A DNA stretch of 64,000 nt from Bacillus sp. HSf4 (GCF_029537375.1 NZ_CP120679.1:2964001-3028000), one strand, 5' to 3'; positions 20,960 through 34,692 are shown, counted from the stretch's first letter. Numbers and translations are program-made. The notes: generated by a model from the letters alone, not told the origin.

Positions 20960-21004
20960 CTGATGGTCCCTCCTGAAATGGTTTCGTATCTTAAGTATGT
21001 CAGT

Positions 21005-21034
21005 TAGTATTTCCTGAACAGGGAGGGAATAAAC
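21005..21034 (-). promoter_or_regulatory. SigF-type promoter of lonB
   Basis: Minus strand GTTTA, 15-nt spacer, GGAAATACTA. It matches every fixed position of the SigF consensus GYWTA / GGNRANAHTR. Confidence 0.82.
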
Positions 21035-21056
21035 GTAAGGAGGGGATAATTTTGCA

Positions 21057-21087
21057 AAAGAAAAAACCCCCTGAAATCAAGGGGTTT
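21057..21087 (-). terminator. clpX terminator
   Basis: AAACCCCTTGA pairs imperfectly with TCAGGGGGTTT and is followed by TTTC on the minus strand, right after clpX. Confidence 0.85.
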
Positions 21088-21091
21088 CATC

Positions 21092-22357
21092 TTAAGCAGA
21101 TGTCTTTTTATCTTTGTTGACGACAGTGCCGTCTTTCATAATCAGACGCGGCGGTTCGCCGTCAGTGACGGTTTTGCCTGTAATCACGCATTTTTCGATG
21201 TCTTCGCGTGACGGCAGGTCAAACATCACATCGAGCATGATTCCTTCGATAATGGAACGAAGTCCGCGCGCACCTGTTTTGCGTTCGATTGCTTTTTTGG
21301 CGATCTCCGTGAGAGCTTCATCTTCAAACACAAGCTCCACATTATCCAATTCAAGCATTTTCGAATATTGCTTCACGAGTGCGTTTTTCGGTTTTGTCAA
21401 AATATCGACCAACGCTTTTTCATCCAGCGGCTCAAGGCTGGCGATGATCGGCAGACGTCCGATGAATTCCGGAATCAGACCGAAGCGAAGCAGGTCTTCA
21501 GGAAGCACTTTTGAGAGCAGCGCTTCTCTTTCAAGATTGTCATGCTTGTTATCAGAACCGAAACCGATCACCTTTTGTCCGAGGCGGCGCTTGATGATTT
21601 GCTCAATACCGTCAAAGGCCCCTCCGCAAATGAACAGGATGTTGGTTGTGTCAATTTGAATAAACTCTTGATGAGGGTGCTTTCTTCCACCTTGAGGCGG
21701 AACGCTTGCAACCGTACCTTCAAGAATTTTAAGCAGCGCCTGCTGAACACCTTCACCCGACACATCGCGTGTGATGGAAGGGTTCTCGGATTTTCTCGCT
21801 ACTTTATCAATTTCATCGATGTAAATAATGCCTTTTTCGGCTTTTTCAACATCGTAGTCAGCAGCCTGGATGAGCTTCAGCAAAATGTTTTCCACGTCTT
21901 CACCGACATAGCCTGCTTCTGTAAGAGATGTGGCATCCGCAATGGCAAACGGCACATTTAAGATGCGGGCCAGCGTTTGCGCAAGAAGCGTTTTCCCGCT
22001 TCCGGTCGGACCGATCATGGAAATATTGCTCTTGGACAGCTCGACATCGTCGACTTTGCTGTTGGAGTTGATCCTTTTGTAGTGATTGTAGACGGCCACG
22101 GCAAGGGATTTTTTCGCCTGATCCTGGCCGATGACATATTCATCAAGAATTTCGCGGATTTCCTTCGGCTTCGGAACGTCTTTAAACTCCACTTCTTCTT
22201 CTGAACCGAGTTCCTCTTCTACAATTTCAGTGCAAAGTTCGATGCACTCATCACATATATACACGCCTGGTCCGGCGACAAGCTTGCGTACCTGATCTTG
22301 AGTTTTACCGCAAAACGAGCATTTCAATTGTCCTTTTTCCTCGTTGAATTTAAACAT
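21092..22357 (-). CDS. clpX: ClpX, ATPase subunit of ClpXP
   Basis: AAA+ unfoldase that feeds substrates to ClpP. The N-terminal zinc domain has cysteines at 13, 16, 35 and 38, Walker A is GPTGSGKT at 116-123, and the ClpP-docking IGF loop is VIGFGSD. 421 aa, normal length. The start at 22357 lies just after GGGGTGAAAGA. It is downstream of tig, from which it is separated by a terminator-like stem, so it likely also has its own promoter, although I could not identify one with confidence. Confidence 0.97.
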   Translation of the reverse strand: MFKFNEEKGQLKCSFCGKTQDQVRKLVAGPGVYICDECIELCTEIVEEELGSEEEVEFKDVPKPKEIREILDEYVIGQDQAKKSLAVAVYNHYKRINSNSKVDDVELSKSNISMIGPTGSGKTLLAQTLARILNVPFAIADATSLTEAGYVGEDVENILLKLIQAADYDVEKAEKGIIYIDEIDKVARKSENPSITRDVSGEGVQQALLKILEGTVASVPPQGGRKHPHQEFIQIDTTNILFICGGAFDGIEQIIKRRLGQKVIGFGSDNKHDNLEREALLSKVLPEDLLRFGLIPEFIGRLPIIASLEPLDEKALVDILTKPKNALVKQYSKMLELDNVELVFEDEALTEIAKKAIERKTGARGLRSIIEGIMLDVMFDLPSREDIEKCVITGKTVTDGEPPRLIMKDGTVVNKDKKTSA

Positions 22358-22564
22358 TCTTTCACCCCTTATATCCTTGTCATTCCGTTTCTTCGCCTGA
22401 AAGAAACATACGCTGTAACATTCGTTCCATTATGTATTGCATTTTACCACACTTTCCGAAAAGGCGATAACGTTGTGTTTGCCTATCCGGCATATTCAAT
22501 ATGTATGTTCATCCGCTTGACATTATCCTTTCCCAAAGAAAAGCTGATAAGTCAAAATTGTATA

Positions 22565-22595
22565 AAACAAGGCACGAAACATTCGCGCCCTGTTT
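22565..22595 (-). terminator. tig terminator
   Basis: A 14-bp stem (AAACAGGGCGCGAA with TTCGTGCCTTGTTT, two G:U pairs) with a 3-nt loop. The T-run is short, being the end of the stem plus TATA. Confidence 0.6.
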
Positions 22596-22618
22596 TATTA
22601 TTATGATTATGAAACATA

Positions 22619-23893
22619 TTAACGGTTTTCTACAAGAAAATCAATCGCTTTGCGAACTTTCAAATCCTCTTTCATTCCATCTGTAGAACCGATTGCTTGT
22701 TTGATATTTTCAACAGGCATATTGTAAGCTTCAGCCATTTTTGAAAGCTCTTCTTCGACTTCTTCATCCGTCACTTCAAGATTTTCAGCTTTGGCGATGG
22801 CTTCCAGCGTCAAGTTTGATTTTACGCGCTTTTCGGCATCTTCTTTCATTTGCTCTTTCAGCGCGTTTTCATCTTGGCCTGAGAATTGGAAGTAAAGCTC
22901 AAGATTCATGCCCTGCATTTGCAGACGCTGTTCGAATTCTTTCATCATGCGGTCAAGCTCTGTGTCGATCATCGCTTGAGGAATATCGGCTTCGGCATTT
23001 TCAGCAGCTTTTGTTACAAGCTCTTCGCGAAGCTTAGCTTCCGCTTCGTTTTCCTTTGCTTCTTCAAGACGTTTTTTCGTCTTTTCAGTCAGCTCGGCAA
23101 GCGTTTCGACTTCTTCGTCGACATCTTTCGCGAAATCGTCATCAAGCTCTGGAAGCTCTTTCGTTTTGATTTCATGGATTTTCACTTTGAATACAGCAGG
23201 TTTGCCCGCTAATTCTTCAGCGTGGTATTCCTCAGGGAATGTCACTTCAACGTCTTTTTCAGCACCTGCTTCAAGGCCTACAAGCTGGTCTTCAAAGCCC
23301 GGAATGAATGAGCCTGAGCCGACTTCAAGGGAATAGTTCTCCGCTTTTCCGCCTTCGAATGCTTCACCGTCAACGAATCCTTCGAAATCAAGAACAACGG
23401 TGTCTCCCTCTTCCACTTTTCCGTCTTCTTTCACGACCAGTTCAGCCTGGCGCTCTTGAAGGGATTTGAGTTCGTTTTGAACGTCTTCATCCGTTACGGC
23501 CGTATCGTCTTTTTCAACGCCAAGCCCTTTGTATTCGCCGAGCTTCACTTCAGGCTTAACCGTTACCTTCGCAGTGAAGATCAGGCTTTCGCCTTTTTCG
23601 ATTTTTTCGACATCGATTTCCGGACGATCTACAGGCTCAATGCCCGCTTCTTCGATCGCTTTTGGATATTCGACAGGAAGCAGGATGTCCAATGCGTCCT
23701 GATAAAGAGCTTCAACACCGAAGCGCTGTTCGAACAAACCGCGCGGCACTTTCCCTTTACGGAATCCAGGAATGGATACTTGCTTCACAACTTTTTTAAA
23801 TGCATCATCAAGGGCTTTATTAAAGGTATCGGCATCTACCTCAACCGTTAAAACGCCTTCGTTTCCTTCTTGTTTTTCCCATTTTACTGACAT
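22619..23893 (-). CDS. tig: Trigger factor, ribosome-bound chaperone
   Basis: Folds nascent chains at the ribosome exit and has prolyl-isomerase activity. The ribosome-binding signature GFRKGKVPR lies near residues 43-51, the FKBP-type domain in the middle (about 150-240, [19 protein letters not shown]), and the long helical C-terminal domain follows. 424 aa, normal length. The ATG has GGAGGG six bases upstream. A SigA promoter precedes it; clpX is next, as in many bacteria. Confidence 0.97.
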   Translation of the reverse strand: MSVKWEKQEGNEGVLTVEVDADTFNKALDDAFKKVVKQVSIPGFRKGKVPRGLFEQRFGVEALYQDALDILLPVEYPKAIEEAGIEPVDRPEIDVEKIEKGESLIFTAKVTVKPEVKLGEYKGLGVEKDDTAVTDEDVQNELKSLQERQAELVVKEDGKVEEGDTVVLDFEGFVDGEAFEGGKAENYSLEVGSGSFIPGFEDQLVGLEAGAEKDVEVTFPEEYHAEELAGKPAVFKVKIHEIKTKELPELDDDFAKDVDEEVETLAELTEKTKKRLEEAKENEAEAKLREELVTKAAENAEADIPQAMIDTELDRMMKEFEQRLQMQGMNLELYFQFSGQDENALKEQMKEDAEKRVKSNLTLEAIAKAENLEVTDEEVEEELSKMAEAYNMPVENIKQAIGSTDGMKEDLKVRKAIDFLVENR

Positions 23894-24069
23894 TTGTTTC
23901 CCTCCAAAATCTATTCAGGTTGTGTCGGTTTTCCATTTTAAAACAAGCAAACGGCTACGTCCATCAAAAGCTTCGCTCTAATGTCAGCCATCATTATGTA
24001 TACAAAGATAAATAATGAATCTTTAGCGGCAAACGGATCAGCTCCGTTTTTCACAAATGCAACCACTAT

Positions 24070-24097
24070 ATTATAACACAATGCCTGCTGCTTTCAA
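24070..24097 (-). promoter_or_regulatory. SigA-type promoter of tig
   Basis: Minus strand TTGAAA, 16-nt spacer, TATAAT, about 175 bp upstream of the tig ATG. It lies just after the ysoA stop. Confidence 0.65.
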
Positions 24098-24100
24098 CAA

Positions 24101-25108
24101 TTACAAATAAGAAATTTCTTCTATATCTTTGATCATCGCGCAGGCTTCTTCCAGCTGACTGTCATTGAATTCATAAAGCATATGAAGCTCCGCTTTATCG
24201 ATGTCGATGCCATGCATTTCATATCCGACTTTATGAAGCGCGGCAGCCCAAAGTTCGCGGTTTGCGTATTTCGGCTGAAACGGATACAGCACATAAATAT
24301 GCCTGCGCCACAGCTCTTCCACCGCCTGGTAAAGCGAGGGATTTTCATTCCCCAGCGTGTCGTCCAGCACATTCAGTACAGCTTTGAGAATCGTCATGTC
24401 TTCCGGTTTTACCGTTTCCTTCGGGTTGATTGTCATCGATTCGCCAAACTTTGCGACAAGCGTCGGTTTTTCATGGTCTGATTCTGCGAGCAGCTGCAAA
24501 ATCATCGTTTTCACGACGGGATGCCCGTTCGGGTTTTGCAGAATCGTTTTCAATAAGCCGATGTAGTTCGTCAGATTGCGGTCTTTGAGCCCGTGAATCA
24601 GCTTTAACTGCTCGCCGGTGTCGGACAAAATCGTCTCCTGATCGAGTTCTTTTGTCTCCGGCAGGTCTTCCATGACATCCTCCGGGCCGGGATCTTCCGT
24701 CATCTTGCGGCTGAAATCGAGCAATTTATAAAACTGTTCGGCGCTTTCCGGCGGCAGCTTGTTTTCTTCGAGAACAGCTTCGATCGTCTCTTTTACTTTT
24801 TCATACTGCCTGAGCTGGATTAAAATCGTCAGGTAGACCTGTAAAACCGTAAAATAGTGTCCGTGGCCTTCCTTCAGCATTTTTTCACAGATGTTCTTCG
24901 CTTCCTCAAGTTCGCCTATCTCCAAAAGGCAGATGGCCATTCCGAGATAAATGTCCGACTCCTCATCATCGTAGTGCTTCGCTTCTGAAAACAGCCTCAG
25001 CGCCTCGTGATAATCTTTTTCTTTAAGCGCGGACATCCCTTTATGCACCAAACGCTCCTTTACGTTGGGGAACGGGATGACTTTTGAGTTTTTCTTGTCA
25101 TGCTTCAT
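24101..25108 (-). CDS. ysoA: YsoA, TPR-like protein of unknown function
   Basis: 335-aa cytosolic protein with a tetratricopeptide-like N-terminal half (HEALRLFSEAKHYDDEESDIYLGMAICLLEIG near residues 34-65). The C-terminal half has no motif I recognise. The ATG at 25108 has AAAGGAAC upstream; the in-frame GTG at 25129 overlaps it. It sits between leuD and tig, the position of ysoA in B. subtilis. Function is unknown; the repeats suggest a protein-binding role. Confidence 0.88.
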   Translation of the reverse strand: MKHDKKNSKVIPFPNVKERLVHKGMSALKEKDYHEALRLFSEAKHYDDEESDIYLGMAICLLEIGELEEAKNICEKMLKEGHGHYFTVLQVYLTILIQLRQYEKVKETIEAVLEENKLPPESAEQFYKLLDFSRKMTEDPGPEDVMEDLPETKELDQETILSDTGEQLKLIHGLKDRNLTNYIGLLKTILQNPNGHPVVKTMILQLLAESDHEKPTLVAKFGESMTINPKETVKPEDMTILKAVLNVLDDTLGNENPSLYQAVEELWRRHIYVLYPFQPKYANRELWAAALHKVGYEMHGIDIDKAELHMLYEFNDSQLEEACAMIKDIEEISYL

Positions 25109-25206
25109 GCTTAAGTTCCTTTCAGGCACTTATTTTTTACAAGTGTATCAACCCGGCCCGCTAAAAACAAGAAAGAACCGATGACAATGTGTTTTGTCCC
25201 TTTAGC

Positions 25207-25243
25207 AAAAAAAGCCTCCGAAAAGGATCGGACAGCTTTTTTA
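25207..25243 (-). terminator. ilv-leu operon terminator
   Basis: AAAGC-TGTCCG pairs with CGGAGGCTTT (one bulge), followed by TTTTTT on the minus strand, at the leuD stop. Confidence 0.8.
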
Positions 25244-25840
25244 TGCTTGAAGCCAGGAGCTTCTTTGCTTCTCAAATTGTTCGATTTCTTCTTCGAGGAG
25301 CAATGTTAATGAAATTTCATCATGCCCGTTCAGCAGCATCTCCCGCCAATGCGGATCGACTTCAAAGGTGATCTGCTTTCCTCTGTGATCTGTAATCGTC
25401 TGTTTTTCAAGATCGACGGTCATGTTCAAAGACTGGTTTTCGTACTGTTCCGCAAGCCCTTTCCACGTCTCATAAGGAAGGCGGATCGGCAGCATTCCGT
25501 TTTTAAAACAGTTTTGATGAAAAATATCGGCGAATGACGGCGCGATGATGATTTTAAATCCATAGTCACCAAGCGCCCATGGCGCATGCTCCCGTGATGA
25601 ACCGCAGCCGAAGTTTTCACCGGCGATGAGAATCGATGCTCCCTTATATTCGGGCTGATTGAGTTCAAATTCAGGGTTTGGCTCACCGCTTTCCAGGTAT
25701 CTCCAATCAAAGAATGCAAAGCGGCCGTACCCGGTTCTTTCAATCCGTTTTAAAAATTGCTTCGGAATGATCTGGTCTGTATCTACATTAATTCTGTTTA
25801 ATACCGCCGCTATTCCGATATGCGTCTTTAAAGGCTCCAC
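25241..25840 (-). CDS. leuD: LeuD, 3-isopropylmalate dehydratase small subunit
   Basis: Swivel domain of isopropylmalate isomerase, partner of LeuC. NVDTDQIIPKQFL and GSSREHAPWAL are the family's substrate-binding segments. 199 aa. The start is GTG at 25840 with GGAG ten bases upstream, and the ribosome site overlaps the leuC stop. It is the last gene of the operon. Confidence 0.97.
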   Translation of the reverse strand: MEPLKTHIGIAAVLNRINVDTDQIIPKQFLKRIERTGYGRFAFFDWRYLESGEPNPEFELNQPEYKGASILIAGENFGCGSSREHAPWALGDYGFKIIIAPSFADIFHQNCFKNGMLPIRLPYETWKGLAEQYENQSLNMTVDLEKQTITDHRGKQITFEVDPHWREMLLNGHDEISLTLLLEEEIEQFEKQRSSWLQA

Positions 25841-25855
25841 TTTCGTTTCACTCCT

Positions 25856-27274
25856 TTACACAGCTGTTGTCTCTTGATAATGTTTTCTGACATCTACAAA
25901 GCGACCGTGGATTGCGGCCATCGCCGCCATTGCCGGACTGACGAGATGGGTTCTCGCTCCTTTGCCCTGTCTTCCTTCAAAATTGCGGTTGGAAGTGGAA
26001 GCGCAGCGCTCACCCTCAGGTACAACATCGTTGTTCATGCTCAAGCACATGCTGCATCCGGATTCTCTCCATTCAAAGCCCGCTTCGATAAAAATCTCGT
26101 GAAGGCCTTCTTGTTCCGCCTCGATTTTGACGCTTTGCGAACCCGGAACGACGATCGCTCTCACGCCTTCTGCGACTTTCTGTCCTTTGATCATTTCGGC
26201 CGCCTGGCGGAGATCTGTCATGCGCGAGTTCGTGCATGAGCCGATAAAGACGTGTTCAATTGTAATGTCTTCAATTTTTTTATGAGGTTCAAGACCCATA
26301 TATTCATAGGCGCGCAGCGCTTCTTTTTGATCGTCTTCCTGTGCGAATGCCTCAGGTCCCGGAATCGCTGCATCAACCGGGAGGACCATCCCCGGATTGA
26401 TTCCCCATGTCACCATCGGTGAAATGTCATTTCCGTCCATTACAATTGAGCGGTCGTATTGAGCGCCGGGATCGGTTCTCAAACTTTTCCATTCTGCGAC
26501 AGCCTTTTCAAATTCCTCGCCTTTTGGTGCGTATTTTTTCGATTTTACATATTCAAAAGTCGTTTCATCAGGTGCGATCAGCCCTGCCCTTGCCCCCGCT
26601 TCGATCGACATGTTGCAGACGGTCATCCGTTCGTCCATCGACATGTTTCGGAATACTTCGCCGGTATATTCAATCACATAGCCTGCGCCGAATTTGACTC
26701 CGTATTTTCCGATGATGGCAAGAATGACGTCCTTGGCGGTCACACCTTTTTGCAGCTTGCCGTCCACGCGGATTTCCAGCGTTTTAGGTTTTTTCTGCCA
26801 GAGTGTCTGTGTTGACAGAACATGTTCAACCTCGCTCGTTCCGATCCCGAATGCGAGTGCACCGAATGCCCCGTGTGTCGATGTATGACTGTCTCCGCAG
26901 ACGATCGTTTTGCCAGGCAGTGTTAATCCAAGCTCCGGACCGATGACATGAACGATCCCCTGATCAACGCTTGACAGGTCGGCTAAGCGGATCCCGAACT
27001 CTTCGCAGTTCCGTTCAAGTGCGCTGACCTGCCGCTTTGCGACTTCATCTTTAATCTCAAACCGGTTCACAGTCGGAATGTTGTGGTCCATCGTAGCGAA
27101 CGTATTTTCGGGCCTTCTGACTTTTCTATTTTTCTGTCGTAAGCCTTCAAAGGCCTGAGGCGAAGTGACCTCGTGTATCAAATGCAGGTCGATATATAAA
27201 AGGTCAGGCTTTCCTTCTCCTTTTTTAATGACGTGCTGATCCCAAATTTTTTCGATGATCGTTCGAGGCATCAT
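25856..27274 (-). CDS. leuC: LeuC, 3-isopropylmalate dehydratase large subunit
   Basis: 4Fe-4S aconitase-family enzyme that isomerises 2-isopropylmalate to 3-isopropylmalate with LeuD. Cluster cysteines occur in FIGSCTNSR and SGCSMC, and [13 protein letters not shown] is a family signature. The ATG at 27274 (MMPRT) gives 472 aa, as in B. subtilis, with GGGAGG seven bases upstream; the frame's upstream extension lacks a ribosome site. Operon gene after leuB. Confidence 0.97.
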   Translation of the reverse strand: MMPRTIIEKIWDQHVIKKGEGKPDLLYIDLHLIHEVTSPQAFEGLRQKNRKVRRPENTFATMDHNIPTVNRFEIKDEVAKRQVSALERNCEEFGIRLADLSSVDQGIVHVIGPELGLTLPGKTIVCGDSHTSTHGAFGALAFGIGTSEVEHVLSTQTLWQKKPKTLEIRVDGKLQKGVTAKDVILAIIGKYGVKFGAGYVIEYTGEVFRNMSMDERMTVCNMSIEAGARAGLIAPDETTFEYVKSKKYAPKGEEFEKAVAEWKSLRTDPGAQYDRSIVMDGNDISPMVTWGINPGMVLPVDAAIPGPEAFAQEDDQKEALRAYEYMGLEPHKKIEDITIEHVFIGSCTNSRMTDLRQAAEMIKGQKVAEGVRAIVVPGSQSVKIEAEQEGLHEIFIEAGFEWRESGCSMCLSMNNDVVPEGERCASTSNRNFEGRQGKGARTHLVSPAMAAMAAIHGRFVDVRKHYQETTAV

Positions 27275-27307
27275 CTTGTTTCCTCCCTCTACCAATATCC
27301 ATTTTCC

Positions 27308-28420
27308 TTAAACGTAAGCGGTCATGATGTTTGAAATGGCATTGTCATCCGCCAATGCGGCTTTTACTTCCTCCGTGATCGACGTTGTCGTGCAATGCTC
27401 AGACCCTCTTGCGAGATCCTTCGTTCTTTTTCCTGAGCGGAGCACCTGATCGACCGCGTGTTCAACGGCTGTTGCTTCCGCTTCAAGACCGAATGACGTC
27501 CGGAGCATCATCGCAGCAGACAAAATCGCAGCAAGCGGATTGGCGATGTTTTGCCCCGCGATGTCAGGAGCTGAACCGTGCACAGGCTCATATAAATGAA
27601 GACCAGAACTTGACAGACTCGCTGACGGAAGCATGCCGAGCGATCCGGTCAGCATGGAAGCTTCATCACTTAAAATATCGCCGAACATGTTCTCTGTGAC
27701 AACGATGTCAAATTGTCCGGGATTGTAGATGAGCTGCATTGCGGCATTGTCGACAAGCATATGCTCAAGCTTGACATCCGGAAAGCCTTGGGCGACTTCT
27801 TCCGCTGTTTTCCGCCAAAGTTTGCTGGATTCAAGGACGTTTGCTTTATCGACAGATGTGACTTTCCCTTTGCGCCCTTTGGCCATTCGAAAAGCTTCCC
27901 TGACAACCCTTTCGATTTCTGATTTTTGATACAGCAGCGTGTCGACGGCTTCCCGTTCACCGTCCTGATTCTCATACTGCATGCTCGGCTTTCCGAAATA
28001 TAAGCCGCCCGTCAGTTCGCGAACGATGACAAAATCAACGCCTTCAATATGTTCGCTTTTTAAAGGGGATGCTTCAGCCAAGCTCTCGAACACCTTAACA
28101 GGCCGCAGATTGGCGAATAGGTCGAGCTGTTTGCGAATCCCAAGCAGCCCTTTTTCAGGTCTCAGTTCAGAAGGATTTTGATCCCATTTCGGCCCGCCAA
28201 CCGCGCCGAGCAAAATGGCGTCCGCAGCTTTGCAGACAGCGACAGTTTCTTCAGGTAGCGGCACACCCGCCTCATCAATTGCCGCGCCGCCGATCAGACC
28301 GTATTCAAATTCGAACTCATGCTGATAATGTTCAGCAACGCTTTTCAGCACATCAACAGCCGCTTCCAATACTTCGGGACCAATTCCGTCACCGGGCAAA
28401 AGTGCGATTCGTTTTTTCAA
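27308..28420 (-). CDS. leuB: LeuB, 3-isopropylmalate dehydrogenase
   Basis: NAD-dependent oxidative decarboxylase of leucine synthesis. LLPGDGIGPEV near the N-terminus and the NMFGDILSDEASML segment carry the substrate and metal residues of this family. The TTG at 28420 is chosen because GGAG lies ten bases upstream; the TTG at 28429 is only one base from that site. 370 aa. It lies between leuA and leuC. Confidence 0.96.
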   Translation of the reverse strand: MKKRIALLPGDGIGPEVLEAAVDVLKSVAEHYQHEFEFEYGLIGGAAIDEAGVPLPEETVAVCKAADAILLGAVGGPKWDQNPSELRPEKGLLGIRKQLDLFANLRPVKVFESLAEASPLKSEHIEGVDFVIVRELTGGLYFGKPSMQYENQDGEREAVDTLLYQKSEIERVVREAFRMAKGRKGKVTSVDKANVLESSKLWRKTAEEVAQGFPDVKLEHMLVDNAAMQLIYNPGQFDIVVTENMFGDILSDEASMLTGSLGMLPSASLSSSGLHLYEPVHGSAPDIAGQNIANPLAAILSAAMMLRTSFGLEAEATAVEHAVDQVLRSGKRTKDLARGSEHCTTTSITEEVKAALADDNAISNIMTAYV

Positions 28421-28448
28421 ATTAAACAAACTCCTTCCTTCTTAACTG

Positions 28449-31035
<2,587 letters not shown>

Positions 31036-31042
31036 TTATGTT

Positions 31043-31561
31043 TTATACAATAGATATTGTTTTAATAGAGGCCGGCTTTTGCTGTGTTCCCCTTGCAAAT
31101 GCCGTGGTGCCTGTTCTGGCGACCTCTTTAATCCCGTATGGTTTCAACAATTCGATTAAGGCTTCAATTTTGCTTGATTCGCCTGTCACCTGAACGACGA
31201 CGCTGTCTTTTGCGACATCGACGACAGAGGCTCGAAACGGCTCGATCACACCGTTTATTTCCGCCCTGCTGGAAGGAGGCGAAACGACTCTGATTAACGC
31301 CAGTTCCCTTTGGACGATTGATTGATTCGTAATATCTGTGACTTTCAACACATCAATTTGCTTATTTAATTGTTTTGTCAGCTGCTCCGTTTCTTTTTCA
31401 TCTGCCACATGGACGACAAATGTGATCCTGGAGATGCCCTGTGTTTCAGTGTGGCCCACCGTAATGCTTTCAATGTTGTAATGCCGTTTTGTAAACAAAC
31501 CCGTGATTCTGTTTAAGACGCCGGTCTGATTCAAAACCGTCAGCGTGATGATTCTTTTCAA
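31043..31561 (-). CDS. ilvH: IlvH, acetolactate synthase small (regulatory) subunit
   Basis: ACT-domain subunit that activates IlvB and gives valine feedback. The N-terminal ACT ([17 protein letters not shown]) is followed by the C-terminal ACT-like domain. 172 aa. The TTG start overlaps the ilvB stop (TTGA), with GGGGGTG upstream, so it is coupled to ilvB. Confidence 0.95.
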   Translation of the reverse strand: MKRIITLTVLNQTGVLNRITGLFTKRHYNIESITVGHTETQGISRITFVVHVADEKETEQLTKQLNKQIDVLKVTDITNQSIVQRELALIRVVSPPSSRAEINGVIEPFRASVVDVAKDSVVVQVTGESSKIEALIELLKPYGIKEVARTGTTAFARGTQQKPASIKTISIV

Positions 31562-33282
31562 GGTTTCACCCCCACCATTTCATGCAGCCCTTTTCCTGGC
31601 GCAACCATTGGAAAAACTTTTTCCGCCTGTGCTACCTGAACATCGATGACCATCGGCTCTTTCGATGTCAAAGCGGCTTCGAGCTTTTCTTCCGCTTCTT
31701 CATCAGATGTAATCCGCACACCTTTGATGCCGTAAGCTTCAGACAGTTTGATGAAGTCCGGCTGTGACGTGAATTTTGAGTGCGAATAGCGTTCATCATA
31801 AAAGATTTCCTGCCATTGCCGGACCATTCCGAGACAGCGGTTATTCAGGACAACGACTTTAATCGGAAGATTCAGATCATGGATGACGGCGAGCTCCTGA
31901 AGCGTCATTTGAAATCCTCCGTCACCGAGAATGGAGACAACCGTTGCATCTTGATCAGCGAGCTGAGCGCCGATGGCCGCTGGAAGTCCAAATCCCATGG
32001 TTCCGAGCCCTCCTGAAGTGACCCATCTGTCAGCTTTTTGGAACGGATAAAATTGTGCGGCCCACATTTGATGCTGCCCTACATCCGTTGTCACAATCGC
32101 TTCACCTTTTGTAAAGCGGTGAATGTATTCGATCAGCTTCTGAGGTTTAAAGCCTTCTTCCTCATTCTCTTCATACCAGAGCGGATATTCGTTTTTCCAG
32201 TCCGCAAGCTGCTGTTTCCATTCATCAGAAGCGCTCGGCTTGCCGTTTTGCTTGATCAGCTCTCTGAGCACAAGCTTGCTGTCTCCGACGACAGGGATAT
32301 GTGTCTCAACGTTTTTACCGATTTCAGCCGGATCAATGTCAATGTGGGCGACTTTTGCAAACTTGGCGAAATGCTTCAAATTCCCTGTCACCCTGTCGTC
32401 AAACCGGGCGCCGATGCTGATCAGCAGGTCGCATTCGTACAGCGCCATGTTGGCGGCATATGTGCCGTGCATCCCCGCCATTCCGAGAAAGAGCGGGTGA
32501 TCGGCCGGGAAGCCTCCCAGACCCAAAAGCGTATGGGCGACCGGAATCTGCTGCTGTTCGACATAATTTTTTAATTCTTCTGACGCTTTTCCGTGCAAAA
32601 CACCCGCACCCGCCAGAATGACCGGTTTTTTCGCTCCGCTGACCGCTTCAACAAGCTTTCTGATCTGCAAGTAATTCGGTTCTTTCGTCGGCTGATAGCC
32701 CGGAAGATGAATGTCATGGTCATAGCTGAATTCACCTTCGACGACAGCGATATCTTTCGGAATGTCGATTAAAACGGGACCCGGTCTCCCGGTTGTCGCA
32801 ATGTGAAACGCTTCTTTGATGATCCTCGGCAGGTCTTCGGCATTCCGCACCTGATAGCTGTGCTTTGTAATCGGCATCGTAATTCCGATCACATCCGCTT
32901 CCTGAAAGGCGTCAGAGCCGATGACCGATGTCGCCACCTGCCCCGTAAACACAACCAATGGCAATGAATCGATCATCGCGTCGGCAAGACCTGTCACAAG
33001 GTTGGTCGCGCCTGGGCCTGACGTGGCGACGACGACGCCGGGTTTTCCGGAAATTCTCGCATATCCTTCAGCTGCGTGAATGGCGCCCTGTTCATGGCGC
33101 GTCAGCACATGAAACATGCCTGACCCGTACAGCTTGTCGTAAATCGGCAGAACCGCCCCGCCCGGATAACCGTAGATTACTTCAACATTTTCCTGTTTTA
33201 AAGCCTCAATCAGCATTGACGCCCCTGCCATTGTTTGTGTACATTGGGCATTTTCTGCATCCAACTGTACATTCGTCCCCAT
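31558..33282 (-). CDS. ilvB: IlvB, acetolactate synthase large subunit
   Basis: ThDP- and FAD-dependent anabolic acetohydroxyacid synthase. The catalytic glutamate lies in [16 protein letters not shown], and the ThDP/Mg segment is [12 protein letters not shown] with NN downstream. 574 aa, normal length. AAGGAGGAAG precedes the ATG. It is the first gene of ilvBHC-leuABCD and is read through the leucine T-box. Confidence 0.97.
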   Translation of the reverse strand: MGTNVQLDAENAQCTQTMAGASMLIEALKQENVEVIYGYPGGAVLPIYDKLYGSGMFHVLTRHEQGAIHAAEGYARISGKPGVVVATSGPGATNLVTGLADAMIDSLPLVVFTGQVATSVIGSDAFQEADVIGITMPITKHSYQVRNAEDLPRIIKEAFHIATTGRPGPVLIDIPKDIAVVEGEFSYDHDIHLPGYQPTKEPNYLQIRKLVEAVSGAKKPVILAGAGVLHGKASEELKNYVEQQQIPVAHTLLGLGGFPADHPLFLGMAGMHGTYAANMALYECDLLISIGARFDDRVTGNLKHFAKFAKVAHIDIDPAEIGKNVETHIPVVGDSKLVLRELIKQNGKPSASDEWKQQLADWKNEYPLWYEENEEEGFKPQKLIEYIHRFTKGEAIVTTDVGQHQMWAAQFYPFQKADRWVTSGGLGTMGFGLPAAIGAQLADQDATVVSILGDGGFQMTLQELAVIHDLNLPIKVVVLNNRCLGMVRQWQEIFYDERYSHSKFTSQPDFIKLSEAYGIKGVRITSDEEAEEKLEAALTSKEPMVIDVQVAQAEKVFPMVAPGKGLHEMVGVKP

Positions 33283-33388
33283 TTTTCTTCCTCCTTATCA
33301 AGTGATGATCATCACTGTTCGTTCACAATTGTTTTGTCATTTTGCAATGTATGCTGTAAAGCATTCGTTTCCAAACTGCTTTTACAGC

Positions 33389-33455
33389 TAAAAAAGCCTT
33401 CCCGCCCACAATTGACGCTGCTCACCTCGCAGGCCAAAGGGGCGAAAAGGCTTTT
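33389..33455 (-). terminator. ilv-leu T-box terminator arm
   Basis: AAGCCTTTTCGCCC pairs with GGGCGGGAAGGCTT across a long loop and is followed by TTTT on the minus strand. Confidence 0.82.
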
Positions 33456-33698
33456 CTTTCCGCGGTACCACCCTTGTTCACGGCTTTTTACAGCCGCCTT
33501 ATGGATAATCGCTTATCCGGTTTAATAACGAGTGAACCTTCATGTGTTCACCCGGCCGGCCCTACTAAATCGAGAAAATCGTTCAGGCTGACGCTCAGAG
33601 GGGAGTTCACGGCGGATGCCATCACCGGTTCCCAGCACTCCCGGCTCTCTGCAGATGGCGTTTCCGCTGCTACTTATCCTCTTCTACGCTTATCCTAT
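33389..33698 (-). promoter_or_regulatory. T-box riboswitch of the ilv-leu operon (leucine, CTC specifier)
   Basis: Minus-strand leader between the ilvE stop and ilvB. It contains the T-box core GGTGGTACCGCGG (33472-33460), stem I with AGAGAGCCGGG, and the specifier candidate CTC at 33605-33603 in GTGAA-CTC-CC, a leucine codon as in the B. subtilis ilv-leu leader. A terminator follows. I see no clear promoter between ilvE and this leader. Confidence 0.93.
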
Positions 33699-34613
33699 TC
33701 AGCTGACACTTAAACTTTGATCTTTGATGTTTACTTTTTCCCCTTCGCGCACGACGCGCTCGCGGAACTTTTCAAGCATCCGGTTTGTATGCACTCCCGG
33801 CTTGCCGTCTCCAATCTGTCTGCCGTCCACCTTGACAACCGCGATCACTTCGGCGGCGGTTCCGGTTAAGAACACTTCGTCCGCCGTATAAACATCATGG
33901 CGGGTAAACGGCTCTTCTTTCACTTCATAGCCAAGCTCTTCGGCAATTTCTATGATGGCATTGCGCGTAATCCCTTCCAGCGCTCCGATATAGCCCGGCG
34001 GTGTTAACAGTTTTCCGTTTTTATAAATGAATACATTATCCGCGGAACCTTCGGCCACATAGCCTTGGTCATTGAGCATGAGCGCTTCGCTGACACCCGC
34101 CATCTGCGCCTCGATTCGGACAAGAATATTATTTAAATAGTTTAGGGATTTCACTTTCGGGCTTAAGACATCGGGCCGGTTTCTTCTCGTCGGAACCGTG
34201 ATGATATCAATCCCAGTTTCATATAAATGTTTCGGGAATATTGCCAATGGTTCGACAATAATAATGACACTCGGTTTTGAGCAATTGTTCGGATCGAGTC
34301 CGAGATCGCCCGCCCCTCTTGATACAACCAGGCGAATGTAAGCATCTTTAAGCCCGTTTTTTTCAACCGTTTTGAGAACGTGCTGTGTTAGTTCTTCCTG
34401 CTGAAAAGGGATTTCCAGCAAAATCGATTTTGCCGAATCATAGAGCCGGTCCATATGTTCCTTCATTCTGAAGATGTTTCCGTCGTATACCCTGATCCCT
34501 TCAAACACACCGTCCCCGTATAAAAATCCGTGATCATAGACCGATATTTTAGCGTCTTCTTTTTTAACGAGTTTGTCGTTTAGGAAGATCCACTGGTCTT
34601 TCTGGTCCCCCAT
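33699..34613 (-). CDS. ilvE: IlvE, branched-chain amino acid aminotransferase (fold type IV)
   Basis: PLP enzyme that transaminates the ketoacids to Leu, Ile and Val. The PLP lysine is K155 (KVKSLNYLNN) counted from the ATG at 34613; YDHGFLYGDGVFEGIR (about residues 26-41) and GYVAEGSADNVF are family signatures. 304 aa, the short E. coli/B. cereus type rather than the longer YwaA/YbgE type of B. subtilis. The ATG is preferred over the GTG at 34625 by comparison with relatives; ribosome sites are poorly spaced for both. It has its own SigA promoter, with no terminator before the downstream T-box. Confidence 0.92.
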   Translation of the reverse strand: MGDQKDQWIFLNDKLVKKEDAKISVYDHGFLYGDGVFEGIRVYDGNIFRMKEHMDRLYDSAKSILLEIPFQQEELTQHVLKTVEKNGLKDAYIRLVVSRGAGDLGLDPNNCSKPSVIIIVEPLAIFPKHLYETGIDIITVPTRRNRPDVLSPKVKSLNYLNNILVRIEAQMAGVSEALMLNDQGYVAEGSADNVFIYKNGKLLTPPGYIGALEGITRNAIIEIAEELGYEVKEEPFTRHDVYTADEVFLTGTAAEVIAVVKVDGRQIGDGKPGVHTNRMLEKFRERVVREGEKVNIKDQSLSVS

Positions 34614-34659
34614 GCCCTCTTGCACACCTTTCTGTTGTAAATGAACGCTTTAAACGAGT

Positions 34660-34692
34660 AAAAAATGATGATGCGGGAACCCGATTTCCCGC
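34660..34692 (-). terminator. Candidate attenuator in the ilvE leader
   Basis: Within the 130-nt leader, GCGGGAA pairs with TTCCCGC around ATCGGG and is followed by ATCATCATTTTTT on the minus strand. It lies between the promoter and the start codon, so it would stop transcription before ilvE. Confidence 0.5.
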
